NCBI RefSeq assembly: GCF_041361465.1
Contig: NZ_JBGKAC010000001.1
Location: 744,001 to 808,000 of the forward strand
From: Halobaculum sp. MBLA0143
Lineage (GTDB): Archaea > Halobacteriota > Halobacteria > Halobacteriales > Haloferacaceae
Direction: 5' to 3'
Length of the DNA stretch: 64,000 nucleotides
Positions 17,026 to 25,513 of this stretch are shown piece by piece. Position numbers and translations under genes: made by a program. Below the pieces are notes generated by a model. It saw nothing but the letters and a program-made list of their open reading frames with translations, had not been told where the DNA came from and searched no databases. Every line of letters begins with the position of its first letter. Positions within the stretch are counted from its first letter, which is position 1.

Positions 17026-17985
17026 TTAGTAGCCGTCCACGTCGGTCCCGACCGAACAGACGTACTCGCCGGTGGCGACCTGCGGGAGTCGGCGGCTGCG
17101 CCAGAAGATACCGTCGTCGTCGGCGGTGATTCGCCGCCGGACGCGGCCGAACGGGTCGGTGACGACGAACAGGTCGTCACCCCGGGAGACGCGGTCCCCG
17201 AGGTCACGCTCGAAGCGAACGAGCCCGCCGACGGGGGAGCCGTACTGGTCGAAGCCGGACACGCGGGTCTGGCGTTCGAGGTCGACAGTGCCGGGGAGGA
17301 AGTCGTAGTACCGGAGTACACGCTCCATGCCGACGACGCCGCGGTCGATGCTGTCGTGGTCCCAGCCGACGGCCCCGCCGAGCTCGGGGTCGATGGTGGG
17401 GACACCCTCGTCGGGGCCGGCGCGGGCCAGTTGGCCGTCCGGGCCCTTCTGGTCCAAGACGTAGCCGGCGCCGAACGCCTTCGCCAACTCCAGACACTCG
17501 CGGTGGAGTCGGTGGCGAGGACCACAACGGACGCGCACCTCGTCGATCATCCGGCTGGTGGAGCCCTGGTGGAGGTCGACGACGAGGTCGGCGTCGGCGG
17601 CGGCCTCGAAGGTGGCGGCGGCGATCCGCTCTGACGAGGTCCCGGTCTCGTCGCCGGGGTACGCACGATTCATCTTCGTGTCGTCGATGGGGTTCCGGTG
17701 TTCGGCCACCTGGAAGGCGTGGTAGTTGACGACCGCGACGACGAGAATTGTCCCGGAGATCTCCGTCGGGTCGAGCGTCGGCAGCAGCTGCGAGAGAACG
17801 CCGAGTCCGTTGAGTTCGTCACCGTCACTGACGGCCTGGACGTACAGTGTGTCACCGCCGTCGGCACCGTTGAGAACCGCGACCGGGAGCTCGACGGGGG
17901 AGCCGTCGCGGGTCTCACCGACCTCCAGCCGACCGGTGTCGAACGCCCCGGGAGCCGCGCTCGCGGTTCCGAGCGTGGTTGGCAT
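17026..17985 (-). CDS. Succinylglutamate desuccinylase/aspartoacylase family deacylase
   Basis: A 319-residue zinc-dependent deacylase of the AstE/AspA (M14-like) family. The family pattern is seen as NYHAF, then DDTKMNRAYPGD and DLHQGS, where His and Glu/Asp residues bind zinc. The C-terminal part (about 230-319) is beta-rich, with a biotinyl-like PVGGLVRFERDLGDRVSRGD segment as in this family. Substrate is an N-acyl amino acid or similar and cannot be told further. The frame extends upstream, but the ATG at 17985 gives the conserved start. It is divergent from the DUF92 gene and ends in a strong inverted repeat. Confidence 0.85.
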   Translation of the reverse strand: MPTTLGTASAAPGAFDTGRLEVGETRDGSPVELPVAVLNGADGGDTLYVQAVSDGDELNGLGVLSQLLPTLDPTEISGTILVVAVVNYHAFQVAEHRNPIDDTKMNRAYPGDETGTSSERIAAATFEAAADADLVVDLHQGSTSRMIDEVRVRCGPRHRLHRECLELAKAFGAGYVLDQKGPDGQLARAGPDEGVPTIDPELGGAVGWDHDSIDRGVVGMERVLRYYDFLPGTVDLERQTRVSGFDQYGSPVGGLVRFERDLGDRVSRGDDLFVVTDPFGRVRRRITADDDGIFWRSRRLPQVATGEYVCSVGTDVDGY

Positions 17986-18085
17986 TAGTGGACGGTCGGC
18001 TGCGTCCGTCTTTAGGGGTTCGGTACGCCACGCCCGCCAGGGGCGTGTCGGGAAGTTCAAGTGTGCGTCGGAGGTACGACGGTGC

Positions 18086-19468
18086 GTGAGACAGCAGCTC
18101 CGGCGGGCCGGGGGGTTCGCAGTCGTGGCGACGCTGGCGCTCGCGGCGCCGGCGCTGGGCCCGGCGGCGGCGGCACCGTTCGCCGCAGTGGCTCTGCTGG
18201 CGGCGTTCGTCGTCGACGACGGCTGGCTGTTCGAGCTGTTCGCTCGACCGGCCGACCGGAAACAGCGTCGCCTGAACGGGCTCGCGGGGTTCGCGCTCGC
18301 GGCCACCGGGCTGGCGGTGTTGACGGCGCTGCCGGAGGCGCCGATGCCGGTGCCGGTGTTCGCCGCTGCGGTGTGTACGCTCGCGTACGGTCGACTGGGT
18401 CGTCAGTTCGTCAGAGCGTCGACGAGCGACGAGTTCCTCACGACGGCGGCGTTCGTCGCCACCGGCTTCCTCGGCGGGACGGCCGTCCAGGCGGCCGTCG
18501 CGTTCGTGAGCCCGACCGCCAGCGACGCCGGACTGCCGACGTTCGCGTTCCTCGCAGTCGTCGGGGCGTTGGTCGCGGCGTTGCTCCGCTCCGTGTTGTT
18601 CGTCGACGACGACCCGCTCGTCGTCGTCGGCGTCGGGTTCCTGTTGTGGCTGTTCCAGGCGATCACGCCGTCAGTGACGCCCTCGGTCGTCGCCGCCGGA
18701 CTGGGCGTGACCGTGTTCCTCGGCTGGGTGTCGTACGCGCTCCAGACCGCGGACGTGCCGGGGATGCTGACTGGCGTGTTGCTCGGGCTCGTGACGGTCG
18801 TTCTCGGCGGAGTCGGGTGGTTCGCGGCGCTGATCTCCTTCTTCGGAATCGGCGGACTGGCGAGCAAGTTCCGGTACGACGACAAGCGGGAGCGCGGGGT
18901 CGCACAGGAGAACGAGGGCGCCCGTGGGACGAGCAACGTTCTCGGCAACGCCGCGGTCGCGCTGGTCTCAGTCGTCGCGTACGCCGCGGTGATCGAGGTG
19001 GAACTGGGCGCCTCGACCGTCGTCGGGTCGGTCGACCTCTCGACCGTGACCGTCTTCGGCGTCGGGCTGCCGACGCTGTGGGCGCTGGCGTTCGCGGGGT
19101 CGCTGGCGGCGGCGATGGCAGACACGCTGGCCTCGGAGGTGGGTGGACTGTTCGACGGCCCGCGGCTCGTCACGACGCTCCAACGGGTGGAGCCGGGGAC
19201 GGACGGGGCAGTGACGTGGCAGGGTGAACTGGCGGGTACCGTGGGTGCGGCGCTCGTGGCCGGATTGGCTGCGGGGACGATGCCAGTCGGCGGACCGACG
19301 ACACTCGTGGCCGTGATCGTCCTGGCGGCCGGTGTCGTCGGCATGACGGTCGACAGTCTCTGTGGCGCCGTGATCGAGGGCGACCTCGTCGGCAACGAGA
19401 CGGTGAACTTCCTCGCCACCGTCGCGGGCGCCATCACCGCCGTCGCCGCCTCCCTGGTGTTGATGTGA
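18086..19468 (+). CDS. DUF92 / VTE6-like membrane protein
   Basis: A 460-residue polytopic membrane protein. The C-terminal half has the DUF92 hallmarks GGLASKFRYDDKRERGVAQE, ARGTSNVLGN and MADTLASEVGGLF, ending with SLCGAVIEGD. Plant VTE6 is a phytyl-phosphate kinase, and archaeal members are thought to phosphorylate isoprenoid phosphates, so a role in polyprenyl or archaeal-lipid salvage is plausible but not shown. The first 200 residues add extra helices. The GTG at 18086 is chosen, as the frame before it is antisense to the deacylase. An acetyltransferase gene follows after 21 bases. Confidence 0.85.
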   Translation: MRQQLRRAGGFAVVATLALAAPALGPAAAAPFAAVALLAAFVVDDGWLFELFARPADRKQRRLNGLAGFALAATGLAVLTALPEAPMPVPVFAAAVCTLAYGRLGRQFVRASTSDEFLTTAAFVATGFLGGTAVQAAVAFVSPTASDAGLPTFAFLAVVGALVAALLRSVLFVDDDPLVVVGVGFLLWLFQAITPSVTPSVVAAGLGVTVFLGWVSYALQTADVPGMLTGVLLGLVTVVLGGVGWFAALISFFGIGGLASKFRYDDKRERGVAQENEGARGTSNVLGNAAVALVSVVAYAAVIEVELGASTVVGSVDLSTVTVFGVGLPTLWALAFAGSLAAAMADTLASEVGGLFDGPRLVTTLQRVEPGTDGAVTWQGELAGTVGAALVAGLAAGTMPVGGPTTLVAVIVLAAGVVGMTVDSLCGAVIEGDLVGNETVNFLATVAGAITAVAASLVLM

Positions 19469-19489
19469 CTCCGGCCCCTCCAGACGGGT

Positions 19490-19915
19490 GTGATCCGACC
19501 CGGGCGGCCGGCGGACGAGTCGGCACTGTCGTGCCTCCAGGGTTACCTCCGCGAACCGTCGCCGAAGCTGTTGTGTCACGGGCTCGCGACCGGAGACGTG
19601 TTCGTCTCTGTCGCCGAGGAGACGGTGGCCGGCTACGTGCTGCCGGTCGGGCGGGGTGACGGCGACCAGCACGTCGCGGAGTTGGTCGTCGCTCCCGCGC
19701 ACCGGCGCGAGGGGCGCGCGCGTCGGCTGTTGGAGCGAGTCCTGGCGACCAGCGAGCGGGTGACGCTGCTGGTCCACCCGGGCAACGACCCGGCACGGTC
19801 GCTGTACGAGTCACTCGGGTTCGAGTACGTCGCCCGCCGACCGGGGTTCTACGACGACGCGGACGCGTTGTTGGCGGCCCGGGAGCCGACGGATCAGGCG
19901 GTGTCACCGCGGTAG
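19490..19915 (+). CDS. GNAT-family acetyltransferase
   Basis: A 141-residue single-domain N-acetyltransferase resembling RimI. The motif A acetyl-CoA loop is seen in AELVVAPAHRREGRARRLLE (about 65-85), and motif B in NDPARSLYESLGFEYV (about 102-118). The GTG at 19490 begins the fold exactly (VIRPGRPADES). It follows DUF92 closely and its last 22 bases overlap the convergent VTT-domain gene. Acceptor substrate unknown. Confidence 0.85.
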   Translation: MIRPGRPADESALSCLQGYLREPSPKLLCHGLATGDVFVSVAEETVAGYVLPVGRGDGDQHVAELVVAPAHRREGRARRLLERVLATSERVTLLVHPGNDPARSLYESLGFEYVARRPGFYDDADALLAAREPTDQAVSPR

Positions 19916-20562
19916 TGGCGGTACGCCGGGGCGGCCGCCAGGAGGAGGCCGGCGACCGCCGCGGCGGCGACGAGCCGCGGGTCGAACGCGGCCGCGACGC
20001 CGGAGACGGCGAGTCGGTGGAGCGAGGCACCGGCGACGACCGCCCCGACGGCCCACGGCAGTTCACCCACGGCCGTTCCGGCGAGGTACGGCCAGAACGG
20101 GACGCCGGCGACGCCCGCCGCACCGGAGATCACGTCGGAGGGGAGCGGCGCGAGCCGAGCGACGACGGTCGACCGGAACGGGCCGGCGACGGACAACGCC
20201 CGGTCGCCGGCGGCGTCGACGCGGGCGACGGCCGTCGAGATCCGCCCGTCGCCGGCCAGTAACTCCGCACGCCCGCTCGCACCCAGGAGGTACGGCGGGA
20301 GACTCGTCAGCGTGAGGAGCCCGACGGCGGGAACGACCCCGGGGAGTCCGAGCCCGTAGCCGGCGACTGCAGACAGCAGTGTCGTCGGCCAGGCGAGGAA
20401 CGGTCGCACGACCGCCAGGAGTGTCAGTGCGACTACGAGCGCCGCCGGATCGTCCGCCAGTGCGTCGAGCCGGCTCAGCGCCGTCCCCGGGGCGACCGCC
20501 ACGGCTGCGACGGCGACGGCTCCGACGACGACCCCGAAGGCCAGGAGACGACGGCGCGACAC
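19894..20562 (-). CDS. VTT-domain (DedA/TVP38-like) membrane protein
   Basis: A 222-residue membrane protein with about six helices. The VTT signature is seen in two places: LLSAVAGYGLGLPGVVPAVG (about 65-85) and ARLAPLPSDVISGAAGVAGV with PFWPYLAGTAVGELPW (about 140-178), the Arg and Pro residues lying in re-entrant loops. Some DedA-family members carry undecaprenyl phosphate or phospholipids across membranes. It stands 42 bases downstream of the next minus-strand gene and overlaps the end of the acetyltransferase gene. Confidence 0.85.
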   Translation of the reverse strand: MSRRRLLAFGVVVGAVAVAAVAVAPGTALSRLDALADDPAALVVALTLLAVVRPFLAWPTTLLSAVAGYGLGLPGVVPAVGLLTLTSLPPYLLGASGRAELLAGDGRISTAVARVDAAGDRALSVAGPFRSTVVARLAPLPSDVISGAAGVAGVPFWPYLAGTAVGELPWAVGAVVAGASLHRLAVSGVAAAFDPRLVAAAAVAGLLLAAAPAYRHYRGDTA

Positions 20563-20604
20563 GGACCGAGACTCCGACTGGCAGCAGAATAAGTCCGGTG
20601 TTCG

Positions 20605-21474
20605 TCAAGCGTCGTCGTCGTCGGCCGTGTCGTTGCCCTCTACCGCCTCGTCGGTGTCGGCCGCGTCGTCGGGCCGAGAACCACGGTCCGTCGCGTCGTC
20701 GACGTCGGTACCGCCGACGGACGGCTCCCCCCAGGGGTCGTCGGCGTCGACCGGCGCGAGCGCGCGTCGCACGTCGTCCTCGTCGAAGTCGGCGTCGTGG
20801 AACGCCATGTTGAGTCGCTGCCAGCGGGCGCTGTGGTCCGGCTCCCCCTCCGGGCCGACGCGGGCGCCGCGGGTCTTGAAGAAGGCGGCGCCGCGGTCTC
20901 GCTCGCTCCCGGCGGCGGTGTGACCGTCGAAGACGGCGTCGAAGCGGCCGTCGGGCTCGAACTCGCCGACCGGGAAGTCGTGGGCGGGTTCCTCGTCGTC
21001 GGCGGCCGCGTCGGCGCGGATCTCGGCGACGTTCCGGAAGTACTCGTCGGCGTTGGACGCTTCCCGGGACGAGCGAGCCCGGGCACACGCCAGCGCGGCG
21101 TGGATCGCACACAGCCGCCCGCGCCACTCGCCCGGCTCCCACCGTTCGGTCGCCAGTTCCTCGTAGCGCTGGACGGTGAGCGCGACGCGTTGCCCGGCTC
21201 CGAGGTCTTCGACGACGAAGAGGTTGAGCCGGTCCCAGACGTTCCAGGCGAAGCCAGAACGGGCCAGCTCCCAGGCGGCCCACGCGGCCGTCTCCTCGTC
21301 GGAGCGCCGGACTGCCTTCTGGAGCAGGCTGGCGACGGTGTACCGGGAGAACCCGCCGTCCGTGTCGTCGGCGTCTTTCGGGTCGCCGAAGTCGTCCGTG
21401 TCGTCGGCGTCGGGCGAGCGATCGGAGAGTTCGCCGTCGGCGCCGATGGTGGCCTGTCTGTGGTCGTCGGTCAC
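20605..21474 (-). CDS. Conserved hypothetical protein, helical
   Basis: A 289-residue acidic soluble protein. The N-terminal 40 and C-terminal 60 residues are Asp-rich and likely unstructured. The core (about 42-230) is helical and begins ASLLQKAVRRSDEETAAWAAWELARSG, which resembles the C-terminal helical domain of RarA/MgsA-type clamp-loader ATPases, without any ATPase domain; later it has WQRLNMAFHDADFDEDDVRRAL. Haloarchaeal, role unknown. The similarity suggests contact with replication or repair proteins but is weak. Confidence 0.7.
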   Translation of the reverse strand: MTDDHRQATIGADGELSDRSPDADDTDDFGDPKDADDTDGGFSRYTVASLLQKAVRRSDEETAAWAAWELARSGFAWNVWDRLNLFVVEDLGAGQRVALTVQRYEELATERWEPGEWRGRLCAIHAALACARARSSREASNADEYFRNVAEIRADAAADDEEPAHDFPVGEFEPDGRFDAVFDGHTAAGSERDRGAAFFKTRGARVGPEGEPDHSARWQRLNMAFHDADFDEDDVRRALAPVDADDPWGEPSVGGTDVDDATDRGSRPDDAADTDEAVEGNDTADDDDA

Positions 21475-21587
21475 GGCGTCGGCTCCGACGTGGGTGGGGG
21501 AAAAGACTGTGATCGGGGTGTGTCGGGCTCCCGTACCCCGGTCGAATGAGAACGCTTAAGTTCGACTCGGCGGTTAGCTGTTCGTGT

Positions 21588-21661
21588 CCGCCCTTAGCTC
21601 AGACTGGTAGAGCAGCCGACTGTAGATCGGCTTGCCCCCCGTTCAAATCGGGGAGGGCGGA
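21588..21661 (+). tRNA. tRNA-Tyr (GTA)
   Basis: A cloverleaf folds cleanly. Acceptor CCGCCCT pairs with AGGGCGG; the D stem is GCTC/GAGC; the anticodon stem GCCGA/TCGGC holds CTGTAGA (anticodon GTA); the T stem is CCCCG/CGGGG with loop TTCAAAT; the discriminator is A. C1-G72 is the archaeal tyrosine identity pair. CCA is not encoded and no intron is seen. Confidence 0.95.
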
Positions 21662-21862
21662 TCTTCTCGACGAGCGAACGAAGTGAGCGAGGAGAGAGAT
21701 CCAACCGACCCGATTTGAACAGGGAGCGAAGCGAGCGAAGCGAGCGGAGTGACCGAGTTCAAATCGGGGAGGGCAGAGCGGTGCGGACGAACAGACGAGC
21801 GGAGCGAGCGAAGCGAGCGGAGTGACCGAGTTCGAATCGGGGAGGGCGGATCTCCTCGACGG
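21638..21862 (+). repeat. Inverted and direct copies of the tRNA-Tyr 3' end
   Basis: The T-arm, acceptor and following bases of tRNA-Tyr (21638-21669) form an inverted repeat with 21691-21724, separated by a GAGCGAACGAAGTGAGCGAG spacer. Two more direct copies of GTTCAAATCGGGGAGGGC, or the same with GTTCGAAT, start at 21757 and 21830, each preceded by a spacer of GAGCGAAGCGAGC units. The copies lack D and anticodon arms, so they are not tRNA genes. Bases 21863-22261 hold no other feature I can name. Confidence 0.8.
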
Positions 21863-22261
21863 CCGGCTCGGAGCCGAGTGAACTCGCACCCTCGTACGAT
21901 CTCGTCTCGACTGGTCCGTGTCGAACAGAGTGTGAGCCGTGTGTGACCACCGTTGTGCGTCTCCGTACACATTAACACATTTGGAGATCAGATACCCCCA
22001 ACACACGTTCACTCGACTTCTGTTCTGGCAGTGTAAACGAGATTACCGGAGTCCGAGAACTGGTCGAACGGTCGCCTGTCGACACGTCGAGCCGATTAGG
22101 TCGAGCAATACGGTTCGAACCACTCTCTTGAACAGGACGAGAGCAGAGCAATTAGCCAGAGAGGACTCTCAATCACCCCACAACAAGTTGGGTGTAACCG
22201 AACAGACAGACGCGTCTGACCCAGCAACCGGTTGTAGGGCGGACGCGACGAGAGATCAACA

Positions 22262-22917
22262 ATGCAACGACGAGAGTTCATCGTAGGTTTGGGATCGCTT
22301 GCGGCCGGCACGGCCGCTGCGACTGGTACAGGTGCGTTCACTAGTGTCAGCGCGGAGCGTTCCATCGCGGTCGACGTGGCGCACGACACGAACGCCCTCC
22401 TCGGGCTCGCGGCCGCCGATCCCCCAACGCCGACGCGTTCGTCACCGACACTGGCGGCACCGTCGGTATCGACGTGGCGAACACCGACGCCGGCGGTCAA
22501 GGTGTCAACAGGGACGCCGCTACCGCCATCGACAACCTGTTCGTCGTCACAAATCGAGGCACCAGCGACGTGTTCGCCATCATCAGGGACGACACGTCCA
22601 CGACCGCTAACGGCGCCTTCTACGCGCAGGTCGCCGGCGAGCGGATCCTGTTCCAAGACGGCAACCGGTCGAGTGGCACGTTCCTCGACTCGGAGCTGTC
22701 GACCGTCCTGAAGATTCCGGTCGGCGAGTCCGTCACCGTCGGCCTCGAACAGGACGAACCGAACACCGGGAGCGGTTACGGGGGGAGCTTCGCCGTCGTC
22801 GCGGCCGACAACCTGGCCGACGTCGGAGACGAGACGGCAATCGACGCGGACGGCAGGTTCGGCCCGGGCAGGGGACAGGACCTCAGGGCGTTGGACGGCA
22901 CCCGGCTCGACCCGTAA
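22262..22917 (+). pseudogene. Frameshifted DUF1102-like Tat-exported surface protein
   Basis: The frame begins MQRREFIVGLGSLAAGTAAA with GTGAFTSVSAERS, the start of a haloarchaeal family of exported surface-type proteins (DUF1102-like). After residue 53 (AAADP) the original frame turns to nonsense while the rest of the family sequence continues one frame over: NADAFVTDTGGTVGIDVANT through RDAATAIDNLFVVTNRGTSD to the stop at 22917. One base is missing at or near the CCCCC run at 22421-22425; restoring it gives about 218 residues. It is a true pseudogene, a slippery phase-variable run, or a sequencing error. Confidence 0.75.
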
Positions 22918-23527
22918 CCGTCGTCGGGTCGGTCGTCCGTCGCCCGATCACTCACCCGGCGTCGGGGGGTGATCCGTGGTCGGTCTGTGTTCTGCAGTTC
23001 GGTGGCGTGACTACACTCTCGAACCTCAGTATCTCTCGGTCGACACCCCACTCGTCGTCCCCGACGGTGGCTCGAACCGTCCGACGCACTCACTCGGGAC
23101 TCGCGTCCGTCTGCCGTCCGCCGGACTCCTGTTCGATCACAGGCCTCTGCTAGCCCGTGAAGGAGAACGCCTGCGCCCTGTGGAGACCGTCCTGCACCGC
23201 TCGGACGACAGTGAGCCTGCTCTCGACCGGCGTGGAGCCGTCGTCGTCGTCTCGCCAGAGCCGATTCTCGTACGGTGCGACCAGTGAGGTCGTGAGATTA
23301 GTGCGGTCTCCTCTCCACACTAGCGAACGAGGTGCTCGGGGGTACCTGTGAGTTCGTACGGCCCTCTCAGAAGCGTCGTCTCACGTCCTGGGGGGGAGGG
23401 TGCCACCCCGGAGACGTGAGTAGCGTGATCGGTCGGTCGACCGACGCCGTCTCGTTCGACCGCGGCGCACGCGGCGGGACCGCGGTCGATCGGTACGCTC
23501 GTGTCTGACTCCGGACGGGTCGCCGCG
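22918..23527. other. Intergenic stretch with no recognised gene
   Basis: A 103-codon open frame at 22976-23287 has no start context, domain or haloarchaeal codon pattern and reads as low-quality Arg/Ser-rich peptide. No RNA or repeat was recognised. Confidence 0.45.
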
Positions 23528-24034
23528 TCAGGCCCGTCCGTTGAGCGGACAGAGGAAGAAGTTCGGGGGGCCGAAGCCGGGGCGGCCGAGTGTCACCTCG
23601 ACGAAGTCGGCCGACACGACACGTTCACTGGAGGCGAACGGGCCGTCCTCCGCGACCGCGGCGCGGAACGCCTCGACGTCAGTCACCTCGGCCGAGAAGT
23701 GCGTCCACTGTCCGCCGTTCCAGCTCCGTTCGCCCGGCGAGGACTTCGAGACGAACGGGGACCCCTGCGCACCGACCGACCCCACGATCGGTGCCGAGCC
23801 GTCGTGGAGGAAGTAGATCGGGTCGTCCGGATCCGGCTGCTCGTCCAGTGTCTTCACTACGTTCGTCCGGAACAACGTGCCGTCCGCCCAGACGCGGCCG
23901 AACTGCTTGCCGTTGTTCCCGTTGTCGCCTTCGTTGCCGCCACGGTTTCCGGCCGCTGCGGTGCCGGCGACACCGACTGTCGCCGCCAGCGTTGCTCCCG
24001 TCTTCAGGACTCGTCGTCGTGTTCGTCTCTCCAT
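23528..24034 (-). CDS. Tat-exported hypothetical protein
   Basis: A 168-residue protein with a clear twin-arginine signal: RRTRRRVLKTGATLAATVGV then AGTAAAG (residues 3-30). A Gly/Asn-rich linker follows (NRGGNEGDNGNNGKQ), then a small compact domain (about 45-168) rich in aromatic residues and with one cysteine. I recognise no family. It stands alone; bases 24035-24498 upstream show no further gene. Confidence 0.7.
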   Translation of the reverse strand: MERRTRRRVLKTGATLAATVGVAGTAAAGNRGGNEGDNGNNGKQFGRVWADGTLFRTNVVKTLDEQPDPDDPIYFLHDGSAPIVGSVGAQGSPFVSKSSPGERSWNGGQWTHFSAEVTDVEAFRAAVAEDGPFASSERVVSADFVEVTLGRPGFGPPNFFLCPLNGRA

Positions 24035-24498
24035 GGTATCCGAGGCGTCTGCCTCGTCTCACGGGCGTGGATCCAACAGTAAACTCGTTTTTCGAACTCC
24101 CACCCAATTTCGGGTCGAGTTCACGCGGGATTCGTCCGGGTCCGTGACGACTCTCCCGCTCGTTTCGGGTGAGTCGACACGTACACAACCGCCGAACGAC
24201 CGCCGCGCGCCGAGGGGTACAGTTGCACAAAATAGTAGCTGTCGTCCGGAGGGAGACGAGACACACCCGAGGTCGTCGGGGCTGGTGTGGCCTCTCCGTC
24301 CACGTCGGTGCACGAACTGCTCGAGACAGTATCCGTGGGCCTACCCAAGTCTCTCGAAGGCGTCGTCTCCGCGTCGTGCGAGAGCCCTACTGTTTCCCGT
24401 GTGCGACGAGCCCTCGACTGTCGTCTCCACGAACCCACGCCGGCGGTGAGACACCCGAGCGCCTGGCCCGGTATCGGCCTGTCTCCCCACCGCAGTCC

Positions 24499-24582
24499 TC
24501 GTTCGAATCGGGTAGGGTGGACCTCTTCGACGAACGAGCGAAGCGAGTGAGGAGAGACGTTCGACCGACCCGACTCGAACGG
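24499..24582. repeat. Orphan tRNA-tail palindrome
   Basis: An inverted repeat with arms of about 32 bases: CGTTCGAATCGGGTAGGGTG onward against the complement of a right arm ending CGACCCGACTCGAACG. The spacer GACGAACGAGCGAAGCGAGT is the same type as beside tRNA-Tyr. Each arm begins with a T-arm sequence (GTTCGAATC), but no tRNA gene is present here. It lies in the 608-base gap 24035-24642, which otherwise holds nothing I can name. Confidence 0.75.
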
Positions 24583-24642
24583 GGGGCCGAGCGGGCGGAG
24601 GAACCGAGTCCGGGCCGGGGGACAGCGGGAGAGAGGGCTCGG

Positions 24643-25110
24643 TCACTCCACCGACTGCACGAAGTCCACCTGCTTCGGCCGGAACCCCGAGTCCCGGTAG
24701 AACCGCCGCGCACCGTCGTTGTCCCACTCGCAGGAGACCTCCAGCAGATCACAGCCGCGCTCTCGGGCTATCTCGCGGACCCGCTCCACCACGGCCGTGC
24801 CGTGACCCTGGCCGCGAACCCCTTCCTCGACGTAGAGATTCACGATTCGGAGCCGCCCAGCGTCGCTCCAGGCGGCGTGATCGTTCTCGGCGAGGCTACA
24901 GAACCCGATCGTCTCGCCGTCGTGGACGACGAGGTAGTCGGTGTTGGTCTCGCTGTCGAGGTTGTCGCGGAACCAGTCGTCGGGCACCTCGTCGGGCTCC
25001 GTGTAGACGAGGTCGTTCAGCTCGTCGTACGCCTCCATCTCGACGGCGAGGTCGTACCACAGTTCGACGAGCGTGTCGAGGTCCGCCGCGGTCGCTTCGA
25101 CGAGTCTCAC
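24643..25110 (-). CDS. GNAT-family acetyltransferase
   Basis: A 155-residue acetyltransferase. Motif A is LRIVNLYVEEGVRGQGHGTA (about 85-105, with the acetyl-CoA loop GVRGQGHG), and motif B is CEWDNDGARRFYRDSGFRPK. The GTG at 25110 starts the fold (VRLVEATAADLDTLVEL); the longer open frame upstream is spurious. Substrate unknown. The gene stands alone, divergent from the pilin gene after a 400-base gap. Confidence 0.88.
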   Translation of the reverse strand: MRLVEATAADLDTLVELWYDLAVEMEAYDELNDLVYTEPDEVPDDWFRDNLDSETNTDYLVVHDGETIGFCSLAENDHAAWSDAGRLRIVNLYVEEGVRGQGHGTAVVERVREIARERGCDLLEVSCEWDNDGARRFYRDSGFRPKQVDFVQSVE

Positions 25111-25386
25111 ACACGAGTGTCCGAGTCGTCGGTGTTCAAGATGTGTGTGGGACGTGACCACACGTCGACCCGCGTGGTCGCGGCGACGACCGCGACGGCC
25201 GTCGTCGCGACGCACGGGGGCGTCGGCTCGTCGCTCACAACCCGACGAGGAGACGGCTCGAATGCGTGCCCTGCGAGCCAGTCGCTCCGAAACGTCCCGC
25301 ACCGCGGAGCGACGTGAGAGGTCGACGGGTGCGACCGGATCGACGCGGTCGAAGCCGCTACTTCCCCGCGTGGGTGTCGGTGTCAC

Positions 25387-25400
25387 AAAAACCATTTAAG
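25387..25400 (+). promoter_or_regulatory. Likely TATA-like box of the pilin gene
   Basis: AAAACCATTTAAG is the only clear TATA-like run in the 403-base gap before the pilin gene. It would give a leader of about 90 bases, unusual for a haloarchaeal gene. The rest of the gap (25111-25386) shows no gene. Confidence 0.45.
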
Positions 25401-25513
25401 TCGGGGCGATCCAACTATTATCGACAAGTGACCGGAGGGGGGTCGTCGCGCTGGGGGGACACCGGATTGACCGGACACGCGACGACCGTCACTTCCGTGT
25501 CGGTTGGAAACCA

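Noticed and set aside
12861-17525. A 1554-codon open frame that would extend AglB far upstream
   Set aside because: The extra 420 codons read through the purine repeat tract and antisense of the deacylase gene; the product is low-complexity Leu/Ser/Pro. The AglB start at 16262 fits homologues and the promoter.
16309-17634. Long plus-strand frames over the repeat tract
   Set aside because: All frames are open because purine-rich repeats lack stop codons. The peptides are Arg/Glu/Gly repeats with no domain, and the second half is antisense to the deacylase gene.
17726-18085. Upstream extension of the DUF92 gene to 580 codons
   Set aside because: This part is antisense to the deacylase gene and not hydrophobic. 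Homology begins after the GTG at 18086.
21749-21862. Extra tRNA genes after tRNA-Tyr
   Set aside because: Only T-arm and acceptor sequences are repeated; D and anticodon arms are missing.
22976-23287. A 103-codon frame in the gap after the frameshifted gene
   Set aside because: No promoter, no domain and poor haloarchaeal composition.
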